Source of the DNA: Clostridia bacterium
GTDB taxonomy: Bacteria > Bacillota_A > Clostridia > Oscillospirales > CAG-272
Direction of reading: 5' to 3'
DNA: 64,000 bases
NCBI GenBank assembly: GCA_017468115.1
Contig: JAFUJS010000015.1
Span: forward strand, 1-64,000
The position numbers were made by a program, and so were the translations under genes. This document shows, piece by piece, positions 49,443-57,027 of the stretch. Within the stretch, counting starts at the first letter, position 1. Each line of letters begins with the position of its first letter. Below the pieces are notes generated by a model. The model did no database searches and was not told where the DNA came from. It saw only the letters and a list, made by a program, of their open reading frames with translations.

Positions 49443-49943
49443 ATGTATAAAAGACTAATATGTATTTTTACCATTCTGGTGCTAATTGCCGTTTTATTTG
49501 TGGGCTGTGGGTCAAGCGGTGAGCTGGCACTCATTTCAGATGAAAACGGAATTACAATAAGGATTGATAACAAAGAAATCAAGGACGCAAACGCAAGCAT
49601 AGATGCTGACAGCTGTCAGCTATCACTTGTTAAGGTGTTGGTAGCTCTAGGCACACAAGTAAGCTGGGAAAACGACTGGCTAGCATGTATTAAAATTTCA
49701 GACCGACAATATGAGCTAAACCTAAAAGATAAAACATATCAAGAAAGCGGAACAACCAATAATTTTCTGATACCTGCGCCCGGTAGTACGCCGACAACAT
49801 TTTGTTGTGAACCTGTAGAAAAAGACATAGTTCTTGATAGCACGACCCTCAGGTATACACTAGAGTGGACAGGCATTACAGGCTACAGAATTTCTGCCGA
49901 TTCAGAAGCCCAATTAATAACAGTATCAAAAGCAGACCTTTAG
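49443..49943 (+). CDS. Lipoprotein with copper amine oxidase-like stalk domain
   Basis: 166 residues. Type II signal peptide ending LFVGCGSS, with Cys at about residue 22. The middle (ITIRIDNKEIKDANASIDAD, LSLVKVLVALGTQVSWEND, YELNLKDKTY) resembles the copper amine oxidase N-terminal-like domain often found on Clostridia surface proteins. The start 49443 follows GAGGGGTG. It overlaps no neighbour but the next gene begins 11 bases later. Function unknown; a surface immunity protein is possible in this island. Confidence 0.7.
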   Translation: MYKRLICIFTILVLIAVLFVGCGSSGELALISDENGITIRIDNKEIKDANASIDADSCQLSLVKVLVALGTQVSWENDWLACIKISDRQYELNLKDKTYQESGTTNNFLIPAPGSTPTTFCCEPVEKDIVLDSTTLRYTLEWTGITGYRISADSEAQLITVSKADL

Positions 49944-49954
49944 TAGGTGAGTAT

Positions 49955-50404
49955 ATGAACAGAGAAGAAATAATTAAAATGATAGACTACAGCTCGTCAA
50001 AGGACGTGCAAAACGAGGGTGTCAGGTTGGCATTGCAGGAAGAGGATTTAGATTTTGTAATGTACCATTCCTTTAATCAGATATACGCAGATAACTGTGT
50101 TAAAATTTTTACATCTTTACCATATGATAAGTGCCAAAGATACTTTGATGATTTGTTTTCGTGGATTGAAGACTTGAACAGGACCGGTGCGCAAGAAATA
50201 TTGGAGTATTTGTCTAAGGCACCCGCAGAACGAATATTTAAGAGCTTTGGTGTGGCATTGGAAGCGTCAATTAAAAGAAAAAGCCGGTCAATGATGTATG
50301 GCTTACTATTAATTCTTAGAGAGAACAATCAATTAGAAGTACTTGTCAAAAACAATAATAAGCTGGCTATATATTTGTCTGAAATAAAAAAAGAGACATT
50401 ATAG
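49955..50404 (+). CDS. Small helical protein, immunity-like context
   Basis: 149 residues, helix-rich, acidic (MNREEIIKMIDYSSSKDVQN, YHSFNQIYADNCVKIFTSLP). No motif I can name. The start at 49955 rather than 49865 is supported by TAGGTGAG. It follows the lipoprotein gene closely. Lone small soluble proteins of this kind often lie in Rhs/polymorphic-toxin immunity arrays, which is the only hint of its role. Confidence 0.6.
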   Translation: MNREEIIKMIDYSSSKDVQNEGVRLALQEEDLDFVMYHSFNQIYADNCVKIFTSLPYDKCQRYFDDLFSWIEDLNRTGAQEILEYLSKAPAERIFKSFGVALEASIKRKSRSMMYGLLLILRENNQLEVLVKNNNKLAIYLSEIKKETL

Positions 50405-50410
50405 CAAGGG

Positions 50411-50431
50411 AAGACAAGGAATCGTATCGTC
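50411..50431 (+). repeat. Junction element, degenerate copy
   Basis: AAGACAAGGAATCGTATCGTC: matches the start of the best copy at 52267 and diverges after the GTC. Lies between two ORFs. Confidence 0.35.
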
Positions 50432-50455
50432 GATCAAGATGCCAAGGAGGAGATA

Positions 50456-51190
50456 ATGCAAATTTACAAGTTTTATAAATTTCATCGAGACAATGATGGG
50501 ACTCTCATAAAATGTGATATAGCTGGCGAAGAATATAAGCATTTAATAGAGACGTGCGCTAAATATTCGTCTGTTTTGTCACTATGCTATTACGGAAACG
50601 GTGCTCCGCTGAAAAATAAATTAAAAAGATTTGAAACAATGATGCCGGCGAATATTTCTTTTGTTGAATATCATAACCACGGCGGAAAGCTTGTGTATTA
50701 CAACATATGCCCGGAGCTGTGCGAGGCGTTGATTTCTTCGGCAAACGGTATGTTTGACGCTTGGGTGCAAAATTGGCAAATTGAAGGACCTGACAATTTA
50801 ACCTTTTATAGAGAAGATGGAAGCGTTTTTCTGAACACAGTAACTCACGATTGTGTAATAACCTTAAGACCGAGAGATGATGAGAATATAGAAGATATTA
50901 TTTCAAGGGGGCGCTGGTTAACGCACGACAATGATAACAAATCATACAAGATAGATTATTTGACAAACTGTGTCCCTGACGAAAAAACTGCCACAGCCAT
51001 AGCAAAGTCAATTTTCAAAGGCATAAAATATCCATACAAAAGAGAATTGAAATGGGCAGAAACAAAATACGATTCGATATCTAACAAATGGGTTGTAATA
51101 TTTGCAAGACGAGATTTTGCATACTCGATTTGCAAAATCATAATTGACAAAGAAACTGCCTATACGGAAATTCGATACGAGACAGTTTGA
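50456..51190 (+). CDS. Soluble protein of unknown function with NTF2-like C-terminus, immunity-like
   Basis: 244 residues. The N-terminal part has a small beta/alpha region (YNICPELCEALISSANGMFD). The last 60 residues (KRELKWAETKYDSISNKWVV, then CKIIIDKETAYTEIRYE) resemble the NTF2-fold immunity family, where a W-containing strand and a final IxxxxGxI strand close the sheet. Assignment is tentative. AGGAGGAG lies 5 bases before the ATG. Codon use is less biased than in the housekeeping genes, as expected for accessory DNA. Confidence 0.55.
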   Translation: MQIYKFYKFHRDNDGTLIKCDIAGEEYKHLIETCAKYSSVLSLCYYGNGAPLKNKLKRFETMMPANISFVEYHNHGGKLVYYNICPELCEALISSANGMFDAWVQNWQIEGPDNLTFYREDGSVFLNTVTHDCVITLRPRDDENIEDIISRGRWLTHDNDNKSYKIDYLTNCVPDEKTATAIAKSIFKGIKYPYKRELKWAETKYDSISNKWVVIFARRDFAYSICKIIIDKETAYTEIRYETV

Positions 51191-51197
51191 TAGAAGC

Positions 51198-51221
51198 GAA
51201 GACAGGGCACAGCCCCTGACC
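51198..51221 (+). repeat. Junction element, degenerate copy
   Basis: GAAGACAGGGCACAGCCCCT and following GAC: same layout as the copy at 52267 (GAGACAAGG, then CCCCTG). Confidence 0.4.
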
Positions 51222-51247
51222 ATACCGCTTTGACAAAGGAGTAAAAT

Positions 51248-51661
51248 ATGAAGAAATTTATATTGTCAATTTTTATTGTTAGTATGCTTTTTTGTTGTTC
51301 TTGCGGACTGCTTGGAAATCAAGAATACAATTGCGACCTTGCAGAGGTTAAGTCTATTCAAATTGTTAGTCTTGACAAATATATCGAGGGCGAATACCGA
51401 TACGAATATACCATTCTTTCTCAGATAACAGATACAGAGGCCTTTGTGGGTCGGTTGAACAGCTTGCAGAGCTCTGTTAACTGGGGAGACCCTCAACAAA
51501 TGGAAGAAGGCTATATTGTTATTAGAATTGATTATCATAATGGGGATTTTGATTTACTCCATTCGGGTGCGCAGTGCTTTAATCGTTCTGGCACAAATCA
51601 ATATGGGTATTTCTTTTTTGATAAAGAACAGTTTAATGAGTTAATTTCCGAGTACAGATAA
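51248..51661 (+). CDS. Small lipoprotein, immunity-like
   Basis: 137 residues with a type II signal peptide (KKFILSIFIVSMLFCCSCG, lipobox Cys at 17 or 19). The mature part has strands YRYEYTILSQIT and GYIVIRIDYHNGDFDLLH and ends in YGYFFFDKEQFNELI, a layout common in lipoproteins that protect against exported toxins. Function not proven. RBS AAAGGAG. Flanked on both sides by junction elements. Confidence 0.65.
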   Translation: MKKFILSIFIVSMLFCCSCGLLGNQEYNCDLAEVKSIQIVSLDKYIEGEYRYEYTILSQITDTEAFVGRLNSLQSSVNWGDPQQMEEGYIVIRIDYHNGDFDLLHSGAQCFNRSGTNQYGYFFFDKEQFNELISEYR

Positions 51662-51690
51662 AGACAAGTAACAGCTTTTTGCCCCCTGTC
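51661..51690 (+). repeat. Junction element, degenerate copy
   Basis: AAGACAAGTAACAG, five T, then GCCCCCTGTC; same ends as the copy at 52267 with a small insertion in the middle. Confidence 0.5.
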
Positions 51691-51754
51691 CACAGTGTCG
51701 ACATAGAAGAGTTTTATCAACTAGCATTGAAGAGAATTAAAAATAAAATATGAA

Positions 51755-51774
51755 AACAGGGGACTGTTGTAAGG
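51755..51774 (-). repeat. Junction element, inverted copy
   Basis: AACAGGGGACTGTTGTAAGG reads on the other strand as CCTTACAACAGTCCCCTGTT, close to the right half of the copy at 52267. Confidence 0.5.
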
Positions 51775-51787
51775 AGGGCTTTCTTAG

Positions 51788-52243
51788 ATGAATAAAATAG
51801 TAAGTGATATAAACGGCTGCCCTCAAACGGTTCGAATAAAATATAGCATAATAGATTTTGGATTTACTGTTGTTTTTTTAATAATACATCTTGCAACATG
51901 GTTAGTAATTTTTTCACCGATTCTCAAACAGTTAGAAGAATATTTTGCTGTAATATCTTTCATTTTTATATTTGTAAGCGTGTTTGTTGTTGCAGAAATA
52001 CACGGCTTAATGTTCAAGGAAGGAAGCTTGGGAAGAAAAATAACTAAAACTGAGCTGATAGATTTGAAAACGGGAAAGAAACCAAACTTTTTTAAGGTTA
52101 TGCTAATGAACATAGTTGGTTATAAATTTAAAGAATGGTTTTTTCATACAAGGCTTGATCGCAGGCTGTTATGGGAAATCATACTTGGTTGCGTTACAAC
52201 GGAAAAAGAAACGAGGACACGGGACGAAGACGAGCTTTCGTGA
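51788..52243 (+). CDS. RDD-like small membrane protein
   Basis: 151 residues with two membrane helices (about 23-45 and 53-75) and a cytoplasmic segment SLGRKITKTELIDLKTGKKP matching the RDD-family pattern (G-x-T-L-G-K-x-x-x-x-L-x-V-x-D-x-x-G-x-x-P), although the eponymous Arg-Asp-Asp is not clear. A membrane immunity protein is possible by context. AAGGAGG precedes the start. A junction element follows its stop by about 25 bases. Confidence 0.6.
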   Translation: MNKIVSDINGCPQTVRIKYSIIDFGFTVVFLIIHLATWLVIFSPILKQLEEYFAVISFIFIFVSVFVVAEIHGLMFKEGSLGRKITKTELIDLKTGKKPNFFKVMLMNIVGYKFKEWFFHTRLDRRLLWEIILGCVTTEKETRTRDEDELS

Positions 52244-52266
52244 TTGAAATTATAAAAAAGAAAAGC

Positions 52267-52293
52267 GGAGACAAGGAACCGTCCCCTGTCTTC
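52267..52293 (+). repeat. Junction element, best copy
   Basis: GGAGACAAGGAACCGTCCCC followed by TGTCTTC. Of the seven copies it is closest to the GACAAGGAACCGTCCCCTGTC form that I recall as a scattered short repeat of Clostridia. Confidence 0.55.
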
Positions 52294-52405
52294 ATAATTA
52301 GAAGATTACACCGAGCAAATGAGAAGTACCCATATGCGACAACCCTTAAAGAGTTGCTTTAAAATTTAATGGATATATTGTCAAAGTTTAACGGAGGTTA
52401 ATTTT

Positions 52406-52672
52406 GTGAGCAGACAAAACAAAGGGGAAGAATATATAAACGCCTTTCCAAAATTTAAAAAATGGATAAACGAGTGTAGTGTTTGTCATAGAAGGGGGTA
52501 TAACCCAAATATTCCTGAACAAATTACCTCGGTAGAAGGAAGCTTGGGAACTTATTATATAAAGAAATATTTTTCTCCGCTATTCCTTGATGAAAGAGGC
52601 TTATGTGAGCAATGCTCTGCTGCTTTTAGGCGATTAGAAGATGGTTTTACATCAGATGCCGAAGAAATCTAA
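52406..52672 (+). CDS. Small Cys-pair protein, zinc-binding-like, GTG start
   Basis: 88 residues with CSVCHRRG (residues 25-32) and CEQCSAAF near the end, two C-x-x-C pairs likely to bind one zinc. The start is GTG at 52406, with ACGGAGG 8 bases upstream. Small zinc-ribbon proteins of this length occur beside Rhs/WapA toxins as immunity genes, but I cannot confirm that here. Confidence 0.6.
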   Translation: MSRQNKGEEYINAFPKFKKWINECSVCHRRGYNPNIPEQITSVEGSLGTYYIKKYFSPLFLDERGLCEQCSAAFRRLEDGFTSDAEEI

Positions 52673-52687
52673 ACGCAAGGCGGAAAT

Positions 52688-52830
52688 GTGGAAGACAAAA
52701 GTATCAAGGAACTAATATATGTTCAGTGTTTGCGAAGAAAGGGGAGGTCCCCTATCCATGCATTAGACAAAACAATTTAAATCTTAGTTGGAAAGATTTG
52801 CTTGAACTAATAAAACAATTCATAGGGTAG
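52688..52830 (+). pseudogene. Remnant of a small gene, frameshifted
   Basis: The frame from GTG 52688 runs to a stop at 52780, and the -1 frame then continues as NLNLSWKDLLELIKQFIG to a stop at 52830. The reading suggests a C-terminal helix of a lost protein. A junction-element copy lies in the middle, so a truncation by recombination is equally likely. Weak evidence. Confidence 0.35.
52734..52757 (+). repeat. Junction element, degenerate copy
   Basis: GAAGAAAGGGGAGGTCCCCT then ATCC: same end pattern as the other copies. Confidence 0.35.
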
Positions 52831-52834
52831 AATA

Positions 52835-53151
52835 ATGGAGTATTGTGAATTTGTAAACAAAATAAATTCTGGAGAAATTAAAAAATACAATTTTCTGTTT
52901 TAAATTATCCTCATTACAGAGATTGTATCATAGAACATAAAATAGATCGTCCAAAAGAAAATGTTGAAATTACAATAATAATGGTTACTCTTACAAAGGA
53001 TGAAACAGAACGAATTTCATTCTACAAAAACTTAGATGAAAAATACAAATTATTTAATTTCAAAAGAAAAGGAAAATTCACATTAAAACAAATTTGGAAC
53101 CATATTTCTATCAAATGTATTCAGTGGAGAGGGGATAGTGGCTTGTCCTAA
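52835..53151 (+). pseudogene. Frameshifted small gene, immunity-like
   Basis: ATG at 52835 gives MEYCEFVNKINSGEIKKYNF then stops after 23 codons within a CTGTTTTAAAT stretch. The -1 frame continues without break as NYPHYRDCIIEHKIDRPKEN, VEITIIMVTLTKDETERISF and so on to 53151. Restoring one T would give a single protein of about 105 residues. The second half has alternating strands and helices and looks genuinely coding, so this is a recently broken gene or a sequencing error. Confidence 0.6.
53127..53148 (-). repeat. Junction element, inverted copy
   Basis: On the minus strand GGACAAGCCACTATCCCCTC, similar to GACAAGGAACCGTCCCC. Sits between the frameshifted gene and the Rhs cassette. Confidence 0.4.
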
Positions 53152-53160
53152 AAGGTAACA

Positions 53161-53187
53161 AAACAGCCCATACTTGTGGGCTGTTTT
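53161..53187 (+). terminator. Terminator directly before the Rhs cassette
   Basis: Stem AAACAGCCC/GGGCTGTTT with ATACTTGT-type loop and T run. It ends where the truncated Rhs frame begins, so nothing upstream can drive that frame. Confidence 0.8.
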
Positions 53188-53189
53188 TT

Positions 53190-54140
53190 GTGTTCCTTGA
53201 ACTACTTGACTTCCAAGGCAATACTGTGGTAAAATATGTATATGATGCATGGGGCAATCATACAGTAACAGATTATACCGAATTTGGCTTAGGTAATATC
53301 AATCCAATAAGATACCGTAGCTATTATTACGACATCGAAACCGGACTTTATTACTTGAAGTCAAGATATTACGACCCAAAGACCGGCAGATTCATTAGCA
53401 TGGATAGCACAGACTATCTTGACCCTAATATCATAGGTGGTGCTAATCTTTACGCATATTGTAATAATAACCCTGTAATGTATGCAGACCCTACAGGAAA
53501 ATCTGCAAGTGTAGTTTTTCTCGTAATAGGAATTATTGCTACTGTTATTATAGCCGCAGGCGGAGTTGTTGGCGGCGTTGCAGCTTATCAGACTGGTGAA
53601 AATGTTGGCGAAGGTGTACTTAAAGGAGCAATAGGTGCCAATTTCATTTCTGCAGGAATTTCTCTTATAGCAAGTTCCTTTTATGTTCCTGGAGGCGTTT
53701 TTGGTGTCCTTGGTTCATCCCTGTTTGGTTACGGCGCCGGTTTAATTTTAGACACCTTAGAAATAGCTGTCCTTCAAGGAAGGAAAAGCGCAATGGCAGG
53801 AGATGGCTTTTGGCAAGGAACAAATAAGGTTATAAACGCCATTACAAGTAACTGGGCGGCAATTGTTTTTGGAAAAGACGACTTTTTCGACACCACCGTT
53901 TATGGCACTGATGTTTTTTCTGCGATAGATCAATCGGTTGACTTTTTCCGATATGTAGGGAATATATCTCAGTATTGGAAATATAGCCGTGCCTTCAAAA
54001 TAGGTATGAGCGAATATTGGTCTAAAAATATTGGTTGGTTTGAAGTGCTTTTGAATGGAGCTGATATATTGGATAATATAGTGGACATTTATTATGCTGT
54101 TACGAATGATCCTAATAAATCAAAATATTTTTTATATTGA
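53190..54140 (+). pseudogene. Truncated Rhs C-terminal toxin cassette, no N-terminus
   Basis: 316 codons. Residues 7-104 are the end of an Rhs core: DFQGNTVVKYVYDAWGNHTV, GLYYLKSRYYDPKTGRFIS, NLYAYCNNNPVMYADPTGK. After that junction a distinct toxin domain of about 210 residues begins with a hydrophobic segment (VVFLVIGIIATVIIAAGGVV), then Gly/Ala-rich and helical regions ending NDPNKSKYFLY. The rest of a normal Rhs protein (over 1000 residues, signal peptide) is missing. No ribosome site or promoter precedes it; the GTG at 53190 is only the first possible codon. This is an orphan CT module as kept in silent Rhs arrays. Toxin activity unknown. Confidence 0.8.
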
Positions 54141-54159
54141 TTTTTGGAGATATTAAATA

Positions 54160-54657
54160 ATGAATATGAATAGGATTGAAGATTTAATTAAATATATTGC
54201 TCTTATATGGGCGGTGTATCCGTTTGCAAGTATTGGCACTTATTTTTCCGGAAATGGTTTCAAAGAGTTTAGTTGGGGACCGTGTGCGGTGCTTTGTGGT
54301 ATTTTTACAATTATCCTTATTATTGTTTATATAATTATTAAAGCAAAGCGACGAAACTTTGAAGTAGAGATTTATTATAGGAACAAGCTTGATTATAATG
54401 AATTTTTAAAGGAATTTCAAAATTGTAAAAAAGCATATATTTTTGAACACTGTGGATTTATAGTAAGGTTTGATTTTAAAGATAAATATTCGTATGCTAT
54501 TATCAAAGATGAAAAAACAATAAAACAGGAGTCTTTTTCAAATATAAGTGAATTTTCAAACGCAAAAATAATATCAGGCAAAAACCTTTCAGAGCTTTGG
54601 ATTGAACTTGATTTTGTTTGCTACGACTCTATAATAAGAGAAAATTTTGAATCCTAA
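54160..54657 (+). CDS. Membrane protein, probable cognate immunity protein of the Rhs toxin
   Basis: 165 residues with two membrane helices (about 8-28 and 42-60) and a soluble C-terminal domain of about 100 residues rich in Lys, Asp, Phe and Ile (VEIYYRNKLDYNEFLKEFQN). It starts 20 bases after the Rhs cassette, with TTGGAGAT as ribosome site, and has its own terminator, so toxin and immunity move as a pair. A membrane immunity protein fits a hydrophobic, possibly membrane-targeting toxin. Not homologous to any family I can name. Confidence 0.65.
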   Translation: MNMNRIEDLIKYIALIWAVYPFASIGTYFSGNGFKEFSWGPCAVLCGIFTIILIIVYIIIKAKRRNFEVEIYYRNKLDYNEFLKEFQNCKKAYIFEHCGFIVRFDFKDKYSYAIIKDEKTIKQESFSNISEFSNAKIISGKNLSELWIELDFVCYDSIIRENFES

Positions 54658-54660
54658 ATA

Positions 54661-54694
54661 AAAAAATCTGCTCATTTAATGAGCAGATTTTTTT
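54661..54694 (+). terminator. Terminator after the immunity gene
   Basis: Stem AAAAAATCTGCTC/GAGCAGATTTTTT with ATTTAAT loop. Confidence 0.9.
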
Positions 54695-54755
54695 AATTTT
54701 ATGACAATGTGTGTCTTGTTTTACTGATAACATATACGGGAAAGGAGGTGAGCTT

Positions 54756-55061
54756 GTGGAAAATTTAACCTTAGGATCAGCCTCGGTTATCATGATTATA
54801 TGTTATCTGATGGCAGAGGGAATAAAAATAGTTTTCAAGGGTAAGGCAATGGAAGAAAAAGTGAAAAATTTGATCCCCGTTTTTTGTGCATTAATTGGTG
54901 GTGCTTTGGGTTTTTTTGTATATTTTATTTGTCCAAACGCAATAGCCACTGAAAATTGTCTTAGCGCAGTTGGTGTGGGTGTTTTCAGCGGTCTTGGCGC
55001 TACCGGTTCTAATCAAATGATAAAGCAAATAGAAGCAATGATAAAAAACAAAAGGGGTTGA
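54756..55061 (+). CDS. Phage holin, A118/LLH-like
   Basis: 101 residues with three hydrophobic segments. The N-terminal helix (SVIMIICYLMAEGIKIVF), IPVFCALIGGALGFFVYFI and a final GVFSGLGATGSNQMIKQ match the phage holin pattern ending in GxxATGxNQ. The start is GTG at 54756, supported by AAAGGAGGTGAGC 5 bases upstream. No endolysin lies beside it. A holin next to an Rhs cassette may be a prophage relic or may help export large cell-wall proteins. Confidence 0.75.
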   Translation: MENLTLGSASVIMIICYLMAEGIKIVFKGKAMEEKVKNLIPVFCALIGGALGFFVYFICPNAIATENCLSAVGVGVFSGLGATGSNQMIKQIEAMIKNKRG

Positions 55062-55063
55062 AA

Positions 55064-55094
55064 AAAAGGATATGCCATAGGCATATCCTTTTTG
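55064..55094 (+). terminator. Terminator after the holin gene
   Basis: Stem AAAAGGATATGCC/GGCATATCCTTTT with ATA loop. Confidence 0.9.
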
Positions 55095-55151
55095 TACCGT
55101 TTGATACCGGTTTTTCTGTGCTTTAATAGTGTTAGAAAGGATGGGTAAAAA

Positions 55152-55508
55152 ATGTCATCATTTGAAAGAAAAAACAAACTATTGGAAATATTAAGTATCA
55201 GAAGAACTGAAACAATATCTAAATTAGCTAAAGAGCTTGGAGTATCAGAAAGGACGATTATAAGGGACATAAACACGCTTAGTATTGATTACCCTATTTA
55301 CACAAAATGTGGAAAGCATGGGGGCGTTTATGTAATGGACGGGTATAGGTACAGAAGCTATGGCTATTATCTATCCGACGAACAGAAAAACACTTTAATA
55401 ATGTTAGTAAAAAACGGTAAAAACGGTCACTATAAGCTTGGAGACTATGAGATTAGAGTGCTAAATTCAATATTAAACAAATACGAAAAAAAGAAAAGTG
55501 CTATTTAG
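55152..55508 (+). CDS. DeoR/HTH_11-type DNA-binding protein, short form
   Basis: 118 residues. The N-terminal winged helix (SSFERKNKLLEILSIRRTET, ISKLAKELGVSERTIIRDIN) is like DeoR or WYL-domain regulators. The usual large C-terminal sensor domain is absent; only about 50 residues follow (VYVMDGYRYRSYGYYLSDEQ). Could be a truncated WYL regulator or a small repressor in its own right. AAAGGATGG precedes the ATG. The stop lies in the hairpin shared with the opposite gene. Confidence 0.8.
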   Translation: MSSFERKNKLLEILSIRRTETISKLAKELGVSERTIIRDINTLSIDYPIYTKCGKHGGVYVMDGYRYRSYGYYLSDEQKNTLIMLVKNGKNGHYKLGDYEIRVLNSILNKYEKKKSAI

Positions 55509-55518
55509 CACTTTTCTT
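55491..55518. terminator. Bidirectional terminator between convergent genes
   Basis: AAAAGTGC/GCACTTTT around TATTTA. It includes the stop codons of both the HTH gene and the membrane protein gene at 55501. Confidence 0.75.
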
Positions 55519-56298
55519 TTCGTTTATTTGATTAATTTCGTTTTCGGACAATGTATAGGGGGCATACTGCTTTACAACCTCTACGTCCTCTTTTTTCTCC
55601 TCGTCGTAAACAAGCTCAAAGTGGTCGTGTATCAAAACCTCACCCGACTTATAGGATGCGTCCTTGTTTTCTCTCAGAATAGCAGCAGTAGTGTCGTCAG
55701 CCTTGTACCACTCAATGCCGTCAAGATACATATTTATGGAAAGCTCATCGGCATCAAAGTTAACGCCTGTAAATTCAATCTTGTAGTAGCCGTAGCTGGC
55801 ATTTTCCTCAAATTCAATAATGCTTGGGGTGTATGTAGCCCCATTTTTATCAGTAAGAGTATAGAAAACGCTATCGTTCTTGAAATTAGGGCACTGCACC
55901 CTTACCTTATCAAGCTGATGCTTGTTATAGCGCACGGTCAATTGAACATATCCCTGGGAGGGAATATAAATAAGAGAGTAGGGGAAAACAGAGCCCTCAT
56001 CACTATCCATAAAAGCACTTTCTGTATCGTGTGTAAATATTTCATTATATCCGCCATCGTCCTTAACGACTGCATCTACAAAGCTGTCAGTAACCCAAAG
56101 ACCGTTAAGAGCCTTATGGTCGGACCAGGATATTCTCACAATAAGAAAGATAACAAAAGCCAAAAGAGCAACACCGAAAATAGCAGTAAAGGTGTTGGAA
56201 ATAATCTTGCGTGCCTTAGCCTGCTTTTGCTCCTTTTCGTCAAAGTCGTCAATTTCCCGGCTTATTTTTTCGCTATCGAAATCCTTAATCTCTTCCAA
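55501..56298 (-). CDS. Membrane-anchored protein of unknown function
   Basis: 265 residues. Cytoplasmic acidic N-terminus (MEEIKDFDSEKISREIDDFD), one membrane helix (about 35-55), then a beta-rich extracellular domain of about 205 residues (YVQLTVRYNKHQLDKVRVQ, YYKIEFTGVNFDADELSINM). No catalytic motif. Probably a conserved hypothetical of Clostridia. Ribosome site AAGGGAGC and a promoter (56340-56368) support it. The plus-strand 306-codon ORF over the same DNA is a shadow. Confidence 0.75.
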   Translation of the reverse strand: MEEIKDFDSEKISREIDDFDEKEQKQAKARKIISNTFTAIFGVALLAFVIFLIVRISWSDHKALNGLWVTDSFVDAVVKDDGGYNEIFTHDTESAFMDSDEGSVFPYSLIYIPSQGYVQLTVRYNKHQLDKVRVQCPNFKNDSVFYTLTDKNGATYTPSIIEFEENASYGYYKIEFTGVNFDADELSINMYLDGIEWYKADDTTAAILRENKDASYKSGEVLIHDHFELVYDEEKKEDVEVVKQYAPYTLSENEINQINEKKSAK

Positions 56299-56339
56299 AA
56301 TAAAAGCTCCCTTCTTTTCGTTTTCACAAATCTAGGATT

Positions 56340-56368
56340 ATTGTATCACATAATTGTAAATACTGCAA
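56340..56368 (-). promoter_or_regulatory. Promoter of the membrane-anchored protein
   Basis: Minus strand TTGCAG, 17 bases, TACAAT. Confidence 0.6.
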
Positions 56369-56386
56369 GTTTTTTGGAAAAAATAC

Positions 56387-56414
56387 TTGACAAAACGCTT
56401 ATTTTATTTATAAT
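56387..56414 (+). promoter_or_regulatory. Promoter of the yceD-rpmF operon
   Basis: TTGACA, 16 bases, TATAAT, 35 bases before the start codon at 56449. Confidence 0.8.
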
Positions 56415-56448
56415 ATAAATTTGTGAAATGCTGGGTGGAGGTAGGAAT

Positions 56449-56967
56449 ATGGTACTTGATATAACCTCACTTATTAGTGGCAAGGTCAAAAGGATTGACT
56501 TTGACTATCAGATAGAGGCAAATGAAGAAAACTGTATTATACCACCGGATGATGTTTCTTTTACAGCACCTGTAAGGGTAAAGGGTTATGTAACAGATAA
56601 CGCAGGGTATATGGCACTTTGTGCATCCTGCGAGATTGATTACCGCTCCCGCTGTGCAAGATGTCTTGAGGATGTTTTTGGCACATTCGTCCTTGAATTC
56701 AATCGTACCGTTGCAATTTCAGGCACTCTGCAAAACGACCAAAACGATGAGTATGTGGTTGTAAAAAATGGACTCTTGGACATCGACCATGAAATGGTAG
56801 AGGACTTAATGCTTGAATTTCCATCAAAGCTCCTGTGTAAAGAGGAATGCGCAGGGCTTTGCTCAAAATGCGGTAAAAACCTTAATTTTGGTCAGTGCGA
56901 TTGCCCGAAGAAAAAAGAAATCGACCCAAGACTGGCAATTTTACAAAAACTACTTGAAAATGATTAA
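56449..56967 (+). CDS. yceD: YceD/DUF177 family protein
   Basis: 172 residues of the DUF177 family, which almost always precedes rpmF and is implicated in 23S rRNA accumulation. The Cys pairs CASCEIDYRSRCARCLED (about 60-75) and CKEECAGLCSKCGKN near the C-terminus are conserved and may bind zinc. The start at 56449 is supported by GGAGGTAGG; the longer ORF from 56428 lacks one. rpmF follows 60 bases downstream. Confidence 0.92.
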   Translation: MVLDITSLISGKVKRIDFDYQIEANEENCIIPPDDVSFTAPVRVKGYVTDNAGYMALCASCEIDYRSRCARCLEDVFGTFVLEFNRTVAISGTLQNDQNDEYVVVKNGLLDIDHEMVEDLMLEFPSKLLCKEECAGLCSKCGKNLNFGQCDCPKKKEIDPRLAILQKLLEND

Positions 56968-57027
56968 AATATGTAGTATAATATCTTTCGATAATTAAAC
57001 TAGTATCACTAAAGGAGGTTACTCACA

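Noticed and set aside
55498..56418. Plus-strand ORF of 306 codons
   Set aside because: It is the reverse shadow of the membrane-anchored protein at 55501-56298, has no ribosome site, and its product is an implausible run of hydrophobic and Cys-rich stretches.
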